A stretch of 64,000 nucleotides of DNA from Selenomonadaceae bacterium (GCA_017535925.1 JAFXTD010000062.1:34081-98080); one strand, 5' to 3'. Shown: positions 54,131 to 63,231, counted from the stretch's first letter. Program-made: numbers and translations. Notes: a model not told the origin generated them from the sequence alone.

Positions 54131-55116
54131 TACATGTCCTCAAGCTTTGGTGAAAGTGCCTCGCGTATGCCGTCGCCGATTAAATTAAATCCCAACATCA
54201 AAATTGCCAAGACGCAAATCGGCGGCAAAATCTGGTAAGGCAGAATCGTCACGTTGTTGAAGCCTGCCTCTATCAAAGAACCTATCGAACATTGCGGCAA
54301 GACAATTCCGACGCCGACGAAACTCAAAAATGCCTCCGTGAATATCGCTACGGGTATCGAAAACATAACTTGCGTGATTATCGGTCCCATTGTGTTCGGA
54401 AGAATTTGCTTGAAGATGATGTGGAAACTTCCCGCGCCGAGTGTTCGACTTGCAAGAACGTATTCGCGCTCCTTCAACTTCAAACATTCCGCACGGGCTA
54501 TCTTGCTCATGCCTATCCATTCGGTGATTAAAAGCGAGGCGATAACAAGTCCGATACCTTTTTCCATAAAGATTGCCAAAATCGAAATGATAACAAGTGT
54601 CGGGATGCTCCCAATTATTTCGATAAACCGTTGCAAAATGTTATCGACGGTGCCGCCGAAAAATCCCGAAATTAATCCGTAGCTCATGCCGATAAGCATG
54701 TCGATAAAAATCGCCACGAACGCAATTATCAACGAAACTCTTGCCCCTTGCCAAGTTCTCGTCCAAAGGTCGCGCCCCATGTCGTCCGTACCGAAGAGAA
54801 ATGTTCGGTCGGAAAATAAATTTTGCGAATCGCCTCCGCCGATTTGCGGTGACAAACTCTTTGCCGTTATCTCTTTGCCGATTGAATCCGTGACCGAAAT
54901 AATTTCTTGGTAGCCGTAGGAACTCACAAGCGGAGCAAAGACGGCGAAAATAATTATGACGGCGACGAGAACCAAACCCGTCACGGCAAAACGATTTTTC
55001 AGAAAATGAACAGCCACGCTCTTCCAATAGCCCTGCGAGGCAAAGTTGGTGTCGACAGTTATATCGCGGTCGGAAATAAATTCAAAATCGTCCGGCTCCG
55101 GTTTGTACATGCTCAC
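54130..55116 (-). CDS. oppC: Oligopeptide ABC transporter permease OppC
   Basis: Predicted 328 residues. An N-terminal cytoplasmic tail leads to a first membrane helix (FAVTGLVLVAVIIIFAVFAP), a periplasmic loop with FGTDDMGRDLWTRTWQGARV, the classic OppC/DppC motif, and then five further helices with the EAA loop (EWIGMSKIARAECLKLKERE). It forms the transmembrane channel with OppB. ATG 55116 overlaps the oppB stop by four bases. Confidence 0.92.
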   Translation of the reverse strand: MSMYKPEPDDFEFISDRDITVDTNFASQGYWKSVAVHFLKNRFAVTGLVLVAVIIIFAVFAPLVSSYGYQEIISVTDSIGKEITAKSLSPQIGGGDSQNLFSDRTFLFGTDDMGRDLWTRTWQGARVSLIIAFVAIFIDMLIGMSYGLISGFFGGTVDNILQRFIEIIGSIPTLVIISILAIFMEKGIGLVIASLLITEWIGMSKIARAECLKLKEREYVLASRTLGAGSFHIIFKQILPNTMGPIITQVMFSIPVAIFTEAFLSFVGVGIVLPQCSIGSLIEAGFNNVTILPYQILPPICVLAILMLGFNLIGDGIREALSPKLEDM

Positions 55117-56054
55117 CCTTCCTTTTTCGTCAAGCGAACTCGCGGATCGATTATCCCGTAAAGAATATCCAGCACGAGCATTGCAGCGATATACAATGCG
55201 GAAAAGACGATGCTCAATGCCAAAACGTAATTGTAATCGACGCCCTGCCCGGCTATCGCGTCGACCATCAATTTGCCGACGCCGTTTATTCCGTAAATTT
55301 TTTCAATGACCATTGCGCCCGTCAACAAACTCACAACCAGCGGCGCGATAACCGTCACGATAGGAATCAGCGCATTTCTCAAGACGTGTTTGCGAATCAG
55401 TTCGAAGCCGTAAAGTCCCTTCGCCTCCGCGAGCTTGACATAATCGCTGTTGATGACTTCGAGCATTTCATTTCGAGTGAAGCGGGCGATTGTCGAAATC
55501 GCGAACAAACTCAAAGACAGCGCGGGCATGATTGACGACATAAAAAAATTTGACGGGTCGAAGAAATACGGGAAGAACGGAATTTTATACGAGAAAAAAT
55601 ATTGCAGGAAAATCATAAAGACATAGGACGGAATGCACACGCCCAAAATTGAAACGAGCGTGCACAAGCCGTCCAAAAATTTTCCGCGATTGAGAGCGGC
55701 GACAATTCCTATCGCCAAGCCGACCGCCGTCCCGAACAAAATCGACAGCACTCCGATTTTAAACGAATTAATCAAGCACGCCGTCAAAATCGGTTTAATC
55801 GGCGCGCCGTTGTAAAGTGAGGTGCCGTTGCCGAAACTGCCGCTCAACAACATCGACATGTAATTGACGAACTGCTCCAAAATCGGTTTGTTGAGTCCGA
55901 GCTCCTCGCGCTTCTGCAAAATCATTTCCGCGCTCATTCGTTCGACGGGGAACGGGTCGCCCGGCATTATCCGAATCAGCACGAACAGCACAAAAGTTAT
56001 CGCCAACAAAGTCAGCGCGGACATCAAAATTCTTTTCGCTATGTACTTGGTCAT
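55113..56054 (-). CDS. oppB: Oligopeptide ABC transporter permease OppB
   Basis: Predicted 313 residues. N-terminal helix KRILMSALTLLAITFVLFVL, then RIMPGDPF, typical of OppB/DppB, and further helices with the EAA-type loop FTRNEMLEVINSDYVKLAEA and the end motif VLDILYGIIDPRVRL. The gene overlaps oppA and oppC by four bases each. Confidence 0.92.
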   Translation of the reverse strand: MTKYIAKRILMSALTLLAITFVLFVLIRIMPGDPFPVERMSAEMILQKREELGLNKPILEQFVNYMSMLLSGSFGNGTSLYNGAPIKPILTACLINSFKIGVLSILFGTAVGLAIGIVAALNRGKFLDGLCTLVSILGVCIPSYVFMIFLQYFFSYKIPFFPYFFDPSNFFMSSIMPALSLSLFAISTIARFTRNEMLEVINSDYVKLAEAKGLYGFELIRKHVLRNALIPIVTVIAPLVVSLLTGAMVIEKIYGINGVGKLMVDAIAGQGVDYNYVLALSIVFSALYIAAMLVLDILYGIIDPRVRLTKKEG

Positions 56055-57706
56055 TTGAGTTTCACGTTCTTAAAGACGCGGTCGACGCCGGCAACATGAT
56101 ACTCAATTCCCGTGACGTTCGGCGAAATCAAAACAACATTTGCGTCGGTGTAAAGCGGGGCGATAACTGCATTATCCAACAGAATTTTTTCGGCGTCGTA
56201 CATCGCCTTCCAACGAGCGTCGTAATCGGCGGCAAGGTCGCCCGTCGTGCAATCGGAAATAATTTTGTCGTAGTCGGCGTTGCTCCAGTGCTCGGCAATT
56301 TCGCAGCCCGAAGTCGTCCACAGTGTAAAGAAAGTCATCGGGTCGTTATAGTCGGGCTTCCAATCAACCAAAGCCAAATCGTAACTGTTTGAGGTAATGT
56401 TGCTCAAGTATTCGGCTTTGGGCATGGGCTGAAGCTTGATCGTCACGCCCGGCAAATTCTCTTCGACCTGCGACTTAATCGCCTGCACAACTTTTGTTGC
56501 GGAATCGCCGTCGTTGGAGTAAATCAAATTCAGTTCAAAATTTTCCTTGCCGAGTTCGCTTTGAGCCTTCTTCAAAAAGTTTTGCGCCTTGTCGACGTTG
56601 AAACCCACAACGTCAGAAAATTTCTTTTGGTCTTCGGAGAAAAATTTTCCGGTCTCGACATTGGGCGCGAAGTCGACGGGCACTGCGGTGTAAGTTGCTT
56701 TCGCGCCGCTCATGACGTAATTTTCTACGAGAGATTCGCGGTCAATCGCATTTGAAATCGCGAGCCTCAAATTGACGTTTGAGAGTGCGCCCGCGTGATG
56801 ATTTTTCGGGTCTTGGTTGAAGGAAAGATATTGAAGGATGCCCGACGGGAAAGTTTGCAAATTCTTGGAAAGTTCGGCGTCCTTCTTGACGTGTTCGACT
56901 TGGTTGCCGCCGATTCCCACGACCGAAAGTGTGCCGTTTTTGAAGGAAGTCAACGCGTTGTCGGACGAGGAAACAACTTGATATTCCCACTTGTCGAGAG
57001 AAATTTGCGCGGCGTTCCAGTAAGAATCATTTTTCTTGAGTTTGATGTTGGCGGTGCCGGGAATGTAGCTTTCAAGCACAAACGCACCGTTAGACAAAAA
57101 AGTTTCGGGGCTCGTGCCGTAGCTGCCTTCCGCTAACGTTTTATAAAATTTTTCGTTAATCGGATAGAAAGTTGCGAAAGTCATAAGCGACGGGAAGAAT
57201 GGAACGGGCGCATCCAATTCGACGACAAAAGTTTTCGGATCGGGTGCACTCACTCCCAAAGTCGTCGGGTCGGCACCTTTTATGACGGCGTCGGCATTTT
57301 TCACGCAAGCAACCGTGTCACCCATGACGTAAGAATATTCCTCCGCCTTTTGACAATGACGACGCCACGCGAAAACAAAATCGTCAGCTGTCACGGGGTC
57401 GCCGTTCGCCCATTTCGCCTCGCGCAAATGAAAAGTGTAAGTCTTGCCGTCTTCGGAAACGTCGTAGCTTTCGGCAAGCGCGGGAATCGCTTTGCCTTCG
57501 GCGTCGAGTTGCATCAAGCCGTCAATGCAATCGGCAATCACTTCAAAAGACGCAATGTCGGTGGCGTTCGCGCTGTCGAGTGAAACGACATTTGAGCCGA
57601 GCATGACGCTCAATTTTCCGTCGTCGCCTGCAGAATCGGAACCGCTGCCGCAACCCGTGAGGATCATCGCCACGAGCAGTAGCATCGTCATAAAAATTTT
57701 TTTCAT
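56051..57706 (-). CDS. oppA: Peptide-binding lipoprotein OppA
   Basis: Predicted 551 residues. A lipoprotein signal peptide with lipobox LTGC at Cys19 (MKKIFMTMLLLVAMILTGC) is followed by a Gly/Ser/Asp linker and a family 5 solute-binding domain (GLMQLDAEGKAIPALAESYD, YTFHLREAKWANGDPVTADD). It captures peptides outside the inner membrane for the OppBCDF pump. ATG 57706 overlaps the stop of the M15 peptidase gene by four bases (ATGA), so this gene is second in the operon. Confidence 0.92.
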   Translation of the reverse strand: MKKIFMTMLLLVAMILTGCGSGSDSAGDDGKLSVMLGSNVVSLDSANATDIASFEVIADCIDGLMQLDAEGKAIPALAESYDVSEDGKTYTFHLREAKWANGDPVTADDFVFAWRRHCQKAEEYSYVMGDTVACVKNADAVIKGADPTTLGVSAPDPKTFVVELDAPVPFFPSLMTFATFYPINEKFYKTLAEGSYGTSPETFLSNGAFVLESYIPGTANIKLKKNDSYWNAAQISLDKWEYQVVSSSDNALTSFKNGTLSVVGIGGNQVEHVKKDAELSKNLQTFPSGILQYLSFNQDPKNHHAGALSNVNLRLAISNAIDRESLVENYVMSGAKATYTAVPVDFAPNVETGKFFSEDQKKFSDVVGFNVDKAQNFLKKAQSELGKENFELNLIYSNDGDSATKVVQAIKSQVEENLPGVTIKLQPMPKAEYLSNITSNSYDLALVDWKPDYNDPMTFFTLWTTSGCEIAEHWSNADYDKIISDCTTGDLAADYDARWKAMYDAEKILLDNAVIAPLYTDANVVLISPNVTGIEYHVAGVDRVFKNVKLK

Positions 57707-58302
57707 CTTTCAATTCCTTTCTCAATAAAAAAATGTTGATAATCTTTCTCGTCATCCCAACAGTTGCCGCCCCACAGAAAACCGTGCTCGGCGAAGAGCT
57801 TGCAACACAAATCGCCCTCCTCAATCTTGTACGGAAAATTTTTCGTTCGGTCTTCGAAGTCGGCGGAGTTGTCGGGCGCGATAAATTTTTTTCCATCAAC
57901 GGTCTTTATGTAGGGGTTGTAAAGCGGATTGATGTCGACCGCCAAGCCGTAGCCGTGCAGAGAAATTCTGTTCGTGAAAGAAACGTAACGAAAATTAAAA
58001 CACGAAGAATTATTGTCGCGCATGGAAAGTTCATCGTCGGAGTTGTATTCGTCAATCAAGCGAATCTTTTCAATCGGATAGCTCGCCGCGTAAAGTTTTT
58101 CGAAAATTTCAATCAATGGCGCAGAAATTCGCTCGTTGCAAATTAATTCGCCGCTCTTTGTCTTGCCGTTCAAATTTTTGTGCAAAACGTGCAAATACCT
58201 CAAATCTTCCAAAGGCAACGGACAATTTTTTTTGTAAGACTTGCCGTCAATCCTCGCAAAAATTTTTTCGTCAATCTCCGAAATATAAAACGACTTGTCC
58301 AA
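57703..58302 (-). CDS. M15-family peptidase, first gene of the opp operon
   Basis: Predicted 199 residues. The zinc site of M15 peptidases (VanY / D-Ala-D-Ala carboxypeptidase / endolysin-like) is visible: SLHGYGLAVDINPLYNPY with His116 and Asp123, and His190 in DYQHFF. WGGNCWDDEKD precedes it as in M15C enzymes. The TTG start at 58302 has GGGAGG about 10 bases upstream, and no signal peptide is seen, so the enzyme is probably cytoplasmic. With the peptide importer behind it, trimming of imported cell-wall peptides is a plausible role; that is inference. Confidence 0.8.
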   Translation of the reverse strand: MDKSFYISEIDEKIFARIDGKSYKKNCPLPLEDLRYLHVLHKNLNGKTKSGELICNERISAPLIEIFEKLYAASYPIEKIRLIDEYNSDDELSMRDNNSSCFNFRYVSFTNRISLHGYGLAVDINPLYNPYIKTVDGKKFIAPDNSADFEDRTKNFPYKIEEGDLCCKLFAEHGFLWGGNCWDDEKDYQHFFIEKGIER

Positions 58303-58332
58303 AAAATCGATACCTCCCTGAAAATTTTCTGA

Positions 58333-58338
58333 TATAAT
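58333..58338 (+). promoter_or_regulatory. Extended -10 promoter element of the serine hydrolase gene
   Basis: TGA followed by TATAAT (58333-58338) makes an extended -10 (TGnTATAAT). No good -35 is seen. Transcription would start near 58345 and ATG 58384 follows. Confidence 0.5.
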
Positions 58339-58363
58339 AACAAAGCAGTTAAAAGAATGTCAA
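58334..58363 (-). promoter_or_regulatory. Promoter of the M15 peptidase / opp operon
   Basis: Minus-strand TTGACA (58363-58358), 18-base spacer, TATTAT (58339-58334). The -10 shares five bases with the plus-strand -10, so the two promoters probably exclude each other. Confidence 0.6.
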
Positions 58364-58383
58364 GAATAAGGGGCGCGACGAAA

Positions 58384-59676
58384 ATGTCAATTGAAAAATT
58401 AAATTACGAGTTGGAAAATATGATTGGCGACAGCGGAATTAAAGTGCCAGGGCTCGGGGTCATCGTTTACTTCGACGGTAAGGAAGTTTTTTCAAAGTTC
58501 GCGGGCAGTCGAATCGTCGGCGATAAGCCAAAGCCGGTCACGCGCGATACCAGATTTCGAGCCGCCTCCGTTTCGAAAATGTTCACCGTTTTTACAATTA
58601 TGCAACTTGTCGAACAGGGTAAGATTCATTTGAACGACGATGCCGGCGATTATCTCGGCTTCAGTCTTCGCAACCCGAATTTTCCCGACGTGCCGATAAC
58701 GATTGAGATGTTGGCGAGTCACCTCTCCTCTCTTCGCGACGGAAAAATTTACAGTGCGCCGCCTGATGTGAGCATTCGTGAATTTTTTCACTCTGGCGGA
58801 AAATTTTGGGAAAACGGAGTACACTTCGCGCCTGCCTGTGAGTCGCCTGGAAAATTTTTTACTTACTGCAATCTGAATTATGGAATTTTAGGAACAATTA
58901 TTGAAGTCGTAACTGGTGAGCGTTTCGATTTACATCAGCGTGAGGGTATTTTGCGTCAACTCGATATTCGTGCAGATTATGTGCCTGCTAATCTCGAACG
59001 TGAAGATTTTGAGTTGCTCGGAGCGATTTATCGAAAAAAAAATTCGGATGGGGTCTGGGACGAATTCGGTGACTGGTTCGCGCAAGTTGATGACTTTGGT
59101 GAAATTCAACCTGAGCGTGATACGCTTTCGCTTCAAAATCCTTACGATGAAAGTTTCAGTAAAGTTTGTGATTTAAGAAATTATTGTATCGGAACCAATG
59201 CGACTTTTTTTTCGCCGCAGGGTGGGTTGAGAATCTCTTTTGAGGAGTTGGCTCACACTTTGGAGATGCTCATGAGTGATGGTAGTTTTCATGGTGAAGA
59301 GATTTTAACTTTTTCTTCGCTTTCAAAAATGTTTAAATCTCGGTGGATTTACGACAATGGGAATGGTGACACTTGTGGTGGTACTGTTCTCAATTATGGA
59401 ATGGGAATTTATTCAATCGATGGCAAAAGTTCAAGTCGCGTTTTCAAAAATCATGAGATAAATTTTGTTGGGCATGTCGGTCAAGCTTTTGGTTTGTTGT
59501 CGGGATTATTTTTCATTCCGAGCACTGGTAGTGGTTTTATCTACATGATGAATGGCGAAGCTATTCAAGAAGATTTTGACTTTCGCAGTTTTGGGATTTT
59601 TAGTAAAAATTATATTTGGGAAGAAAAATTGATGGATGCCGTTTGTGATTTCTTGATTGAGAAATTTTATTTGTGA
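58384..59676 (+). CDS. Serine beta-lactamase-like hydrolase (class C / PBP4* family)
   Basis: Predicted 430 residues from ATG 58384. The upstream ATG 58357 lies across the divergent promoter's -35 and has no binding site. Catalytic motifs: SVSKM (SxxK, about residue 62), YCNLN (YxN, about 163) and HVG near 360 as the third motif, all intact. Members are beta-lactamases, DD-peptidases or esterases; no signal peptide is visible, which argues against a periplasmic lactamase. The 5' third has the C/G-ending codons of the neighbourhood, whereas from about 58850 codons end mostly in T/A, as in the AT-rich stretch that follows. Confidence 0.82.
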   Translation: MSIEKLNYELENMIGDSGIKVPGLGVIVYFDGKEVFSKFAGSRIVGDKPKPVTRDTRFRAASVSKMFTVFTIMQLVEQGKIHLNDDAGDYLGFSLRNPNFPDVPITIEMLASHLSSLRDGKIYSAPPDVSIREFFHSGGKFWENGVHFAPACESPGKFFTYCNLNYGILGTIIEVVTGERFDLHQREGILRQLDIRADYVPANLEREDFELLGAIYRKKNSDGVWDEFGDWFAQVDDFGEIQPERDTLSLQNPYDESFSKVCDLRNYCIGTNATFFSPQGGLRISFEELAHTLEMLMSDGSFHGEEILTFSSLSKMFKSRWIYDNGNGDTCGGTVLNYGMGIYSIDGKSSSRVFKNHEINFVGHVGQAFGLLSGLFFIPSTGSGFIYMMNGEAIQEDFDFRSFGIFSKNYIWEEKLMDAVCDFLIEKFYL

Positions 59677-60025
59677 ACTCGTTTTTCGAAAATTTTTTGA
59701 ATCTGCGCGGGAACATTAAGGAAGAATTTTTCTTTTTTTTTGACTATTTACTATGTTCTGTTTTATTAACTGTTGTTTATCATTTTACAATTCCTTAAGT
59801 GTTTTACTCAACAGGGCGGCGTTGAATTTTTTTGCATTTTTTGGCGTTAAATCGCGCTCTTTTTTTCGTTAATCCCTTAGGTATTATCTGGTAGTTTACT
59901 GTAAAAATTATTTTTGTTCAATCAATTGGTATCTTGAATTTTTGCCAATTTTACTAGCAGATGTAGCCGATTTTTCTTTAATAATCCTTGTTAATTTATC
60001 TGACCTTTAAAATTTTACTAATCTC

Positions 60026-60054
60026 TTGATTGCTGCTAGGAAATACCTTATAAT
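60026..60054 (+). promoter_or_regulatory. Promoter of the rep gene
   Basis: TTGATT (60026-60031), 17-base spacer, perfect TATAAT (60049-60054), about 55 bases before ATG 60110. Confidence 0.7.
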
Positions 60055-60083
60055 TATTTTTGGTAGGAATTATTTTTGGTAGG
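60052..60083. repeat. Two perfect 16-bp direct repeats at the rep promoter (putative operator/iterons)
   Basis: AATTATTTTTGGTAGG occurs twice in tandem (60052-60067, 60068-60083). The first copy overlaps the -10 box and both cover the transcription start. Rep_3 proteins bind iterons and often repress their own promoter, so autoregulation is the likely role. Confidence 0.7.
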
Positions 60084-60109
60084 GGTTTCAAGTTAAGGGG
60101 ACGATTCTA

Positions 60110-63100
60110 ATGGCGTATCGAATCGAAGAAGGAGCTCATAGCTTTCCTTTGAGGAATGAAGTCTATCAGAGTAATCTTCTGATCAATGCTCGGAAGGCTT
60201 TCGATCTTATGGGGATGCGGATTTTTGTCTTGGGGTTGAGAGGGCTCAATCCTCACTTTTCGAAGAAGGACAGGTACTTCGACGAGGACTTCAAAGAGAC
60301 GTTTATTCCCTCAAGCGAACTCACTCGACTTTTTAATAACACAAAATATTTGAGCGACATGAAAAATGCTTGCCGCAAACTTTTCAATACAACTATTGAA
60401 ATAAAAAATTCCGACGGCGAAGTAACGCTGACTCATGTTTTTAAAAAATTGGAGTATGACTCAAGTAAAGGGCTCCATCTGAAATTTGCTGACGAAATGC
60501 GACCGTATTTACTTAATCTTGTTGAGTCAAACGGTTACACGAGAATAAGTGCAGAGTATCTTTTCAAACTTTCGTCGCCTTACGCCGTGCGATTACTCGA
60601 ATTGCTTTTGCAATATCAAAACTTCCAACAATTCCGCGAGTCGAAAGAAGTAAAACGTAAATTTACCTTTGACGAACTGAGATATTTGTTGAATGTCCCC
60701 GAAAATGCTTATAAGAATCGAACCGATAATTTTAAAAAATGTGTTCTCGACGTTCCTATAAGAGAAATAACCGAGCGGACACCGTATAAAGTGCACTATA
60801 AAGTAATTAAGACCGGTCGCAGACTTTATGCTTTTGAATTCATACTTGATACTTTTGATGCTCCGGTCGAAGTTTTAAACTCTCATCGAACATATTTTGG
60901 TAACGACGCAATCACGACACTTTGCAGAATGGGTTTTTCTGAAAAAGCTGCGCAGGAAATCTATTTAAAGTGCAATAATGTTAAAGATTGCTTTACCAGA
61001 ATTGCTACCGCTCAAGCCGTTTTGGGTTATCAAAAAAAGCCCGTATTAAACAAATTGGGATTCTTGCGCAAAGCGATTGAACAAAATTGGCAACTCCCGG
61101 ATACAAGATTCGGAAACAGCGCGTACACACCGGTCTCGGTTCCCAAACTTGGAGAAGATTCTGAAGAGGCTCAAATTCCGACAACCATTTCATTAGAAAC
61201 TGCTTCGCGTGATGTAACTGAAGAAAATCAATCACGTGAGGAAAAAAAGGTCTATACGCCTGAAGAAACGTGGGATCTCGCGATAAAAGTAGCAAAAATG
61301 TTGGCAAGAGGTTATATAAGAAGAGGCAGCAGGTTTATGTCGGATGATATGGTAGAACTTGAAGTAGAGAGAGTTTTTTCAATCAAACCGAAGATGCCTG
61401 ACGTTAAAATCGTAGAGTCCACAAATTGTGCGGTACTTGCGAAGATGATATTAGAAGAAAAAGGTATAGAAAATCCCGAAGCAGTGGAGAAGAGAAGACG
61501 CGAACAATCTATGATAAAATCTACAACGTTCGAAACATTCGGTACACTTAAAGACGAGCTGATATCGAGGACGAAAGTAAAAGTAGCGTCGGAAGAAAGA
61601 AAAGAAGTTGATTCAGAAGAAGAGATTGAGTCGCGCGAAGAGACGATTGAAAAAGAAGAGTCGGCGTTTGAAACATTCGGTACACTTAAAGACGAACTGA
61701 TATCGAGGGCGGAAGTAAAAGTAGTGTCGATAGAGGAAGAAAAAAATACCGACACGCTGAAACAATCGACAGACGTGGCGGCAACAGAAAACTCTTCCGA
61801 AGAGGAACCCCCCGTTTTCGAGAGCGATTCGGAAACAGATTCAACAGCTGCGGAAGAAGATGAGCAAAATAGAATCGACTACGAGAAAGCATTGTCCAGT
61901 CATAAAACTTTAAAAGAAGAATTGTCTCGTATAGCATACGTAACGCTCACAGTAATTATTGAACTGTCGGATAAACGTTTGGATGCAGAGGAAGCAGATG
62001 AACTACCACCGCCATTAACTAATGAAGAGGAACAAACACTCGACAAGATTATCGAATTGACAGAAAAGCTGACGTCGACAACGACTGCCTTTTTTGCCAA
62101 TAACAGCAAATTTAAATCGGAGCTGGAGACCGAAAGAAGGGCAATTGTTAAAAATCTCAAAACACTGGTATACTGCCATAAAAAAGCACTGGAATTTGAA
62201 GAAAAACTTGACACCGATTCGGCAATAGCAACAACTAAAAACCTTGACAACATTATGAAACAGCTGGAAGAATCTTTTTACGTTGACAATGATGAACAGT
62301 TGCTGACATTAAGTGAATCAGACTACACCATATTGGAAGAACCGCACGAAGAACCATACGAAGAATCGCTTGAAAAAACAACTGAATCATCATCCGCATA
62401 CGATAATAACCGGGCAGAAACGCCGGTTATTTCTTCGCCGATTTCAACGGTTGATAATGAATCAGATCAATCGTTCTCGGAAATTCAACAGCCCGCCGCC
62501 GAAATAAAACCGCCGGAAGAATCGGATTCGTCGAAGAGCGAAATCACCGGACTCGGCACCGTCTTGATGGAAATAAAAAAATCTGTTTTGTCGGGAACTG
62601 AAGGTGGAAGTGACTCTGTCTCGACGGAAACCAATCCGATACATAATATGCAATTAGATTTAGGAGATACCGGCATCATGCTGGCGATTATTCATTTCAA
62701 AAAATTCCCAAAATACGATCTCACAATTCAGGATGTGGAGTCATTGGCGCGAAGAATAAATGCTCTTCTCAAAATCTTTGAAGTAAACGAAGACCTTATA
62801 ATGCATAGTTGCGAAATTCATGCGCCGCATTTTGACGACAATGGATATGTCACAAATATGAAACAGATTGGTATTTTAAAATCGTCTTGTGACCCCGATG
62901 ACCCGATGGCGGAAAACGTAACTTACAGATCAGCCGCCGCTATTATCCATTCAATAAAAACCGGCGATAATTTCGGCAACGGAGATCCCTACGAAGGAAC
63001 GATATTGAGAATGCTCTATAAGAATTTTAAAATGACCTATGTGGATTTCTTGAATTTCTGCATGGATGTATTTATTAATGAAAAACCACCTAAAACCTAT

Positions 63101-63118
63101 GAAATTCATTCCGACTAA
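60110..63118 (+). CDS. Rep_3-family replication initiator with long acidic C-terminal extension
   Basis: Predicted 1,002 residues; plasmid Rep_3 (RepB) proteins usually have 250-400. AGGGGA lies 8 bases before ATG 60110. Residues 1 to about 250 show the two winged-helix domains: YQSNLLINARKAFDLMGMRI, PSSELTRLFNN, YTRISAEYLFKLSSPYAVRL and FTFDELRYLLNV. These bind origin repeats to start replication. From about 340 the chain is rich in Glu, Ser and Thr and holds near-identical copies of FETFGTLKDELISR (about 474 and 520). The last 160 residues (DTGIMLAIIHFKKFPKYDLT) look like a folded domain I do not recognise. It could be an integrated plasmid, a phage-type initiator, or the initiator of a secondary replicon. 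Confidence 0.8.
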   Translation: MAYRIEEGAHSFPLRNEVYQSNLLINARKAFDLMGMRIFVLGLRGLNPHFSKKDRYFDEDFKETFIPSSELTRLFNNTKYLSDMKNACRKLFNTTIEIKNSDGEVTLTHVFKKLEYDSSKGLHLKFADEMRPYLLNLVESNGYTRISAEYLFKLSSPYAVRLLELLLQYQNFQQFRESKEVKRKFTFDELRYLLNVPENAYKNRTDNFKKCVLDVPIREITERTPYKVHYKVIKTGRRLYAFEFILDTFDAPVEVLNSHRTYFGNDAITTLCRMGFSEKAAQEIYLKCNNVKDCFTRIATAQAVLGYQKKPVLNKLGFLRKAIEQNWQLPDTRFGNSAYTPVSVPKLGEDSEEAQIPTTISLETASRDVTEENQSREEKKVYTPEETWDLAIKVAKMLARGYIRRGSRFMSDDMVELEVERVFSIKPKMPDVKIVESTNCAVLAKMILEEKGIENPEAVEKRRREQSMIKSTTFETFGTLKDELISRTKVKVASEERKEVDSEEEIESREETIEKEESAFETFGTLKDELISRAEVKVVSIEEEKNTDTLKQSTDVAATENSSEEEPPVFESDSETDSTAAEEDEQNRIDYEKALSSHKTLKEELSRIAYVTLTVIIELSDKRLDAEEADELPPPLTNEEEQTLDKIIELTEKLTSTTTAFFANNSKFKSELETERRAIVKNLKTLVYCHKKALEFEEKLDTDSAIATTKNLDNIMKQLEESFYVDNDEQLLTLSESDYTILEEPHEEPYEESLEKTTESSSAYDNNRAETPVISSPISTVDNESDQSFSEIQQPAAEIKPPEESDSSKSEITGLGTVLMEIKKSVLSGTEGGSDSVSTETNPIHNMQLDLGDTGIMLAIIHFKKFPKYDLTIQDVESLARRINALLKIFEVNEDLIMHSCEIHAPHFDDNGYVTNMKQIGILKSSCDPDDPMAENVTYRSAAAIIHSIKTGDNFGNGDPYEGTILRMLYKNFKMTYVDFLNFCMDVFINEKPPKTYEIHSD
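61528..61725 (+). repeat. Internal repeat in rep (two near-identical copies)
   Basis: The stretch coding FETFGTLKDELISR plus the following KVKV-like codons occurs near 61528 and again near 61666, about 138 bases apart and almost identical in DNA. A weaker third copy (HKTLKEELSRIAYVTL) lies near 61900. Confidence 0.7.
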
Positions 63119-63187
63119 TATTAATATTGAGGCGGGTGTCAAGGAACATCAGTTTCGTAATGCTCACATCGTCTTGCAAATGGACAT

Positions 63188-63225
63188 AAAAAAAGACGGG
63201 CTCAAAATTCGAGCTCGTCTCTTTT
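63188..63225. terminator. Bidirectional terminator between rep and the response regulator
   Basis: GACGGGCTC and GAGCTCGTC form a 9-pair stem with one G-T wobble around AAAATTC, preceded by an A run and followed by CTTTTG. It serves the two converging genes. Confidence 0.7.
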
Positions 63226-63231
63226 GTTTGG

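Larger units (their letters stand above)
59677..60109. other. AT-rich intergenic region before rep, possible replication origin or remnant
   Basis: 433 bases with no gene. It has many T runs, GGCGTTGAA and GGCGTTAAA about 26 bases apart (near 59818 and 59844), and AATTATTTTTG at 59906-59916, which matches part of the tandem repeat at 60052-60083. It holds the rep promoter at its right end. No clear DnaA-box cluster was found by eye. An origin is possible from position and composition but not shown. Confidence 0.45.

Noticed and set aside
59677..60025. DnaA-box cluster in the AT-rich region
   Set aside because: No convincing TTATNCACA-type set was seen by eye, so the region is given only as a possible origin.
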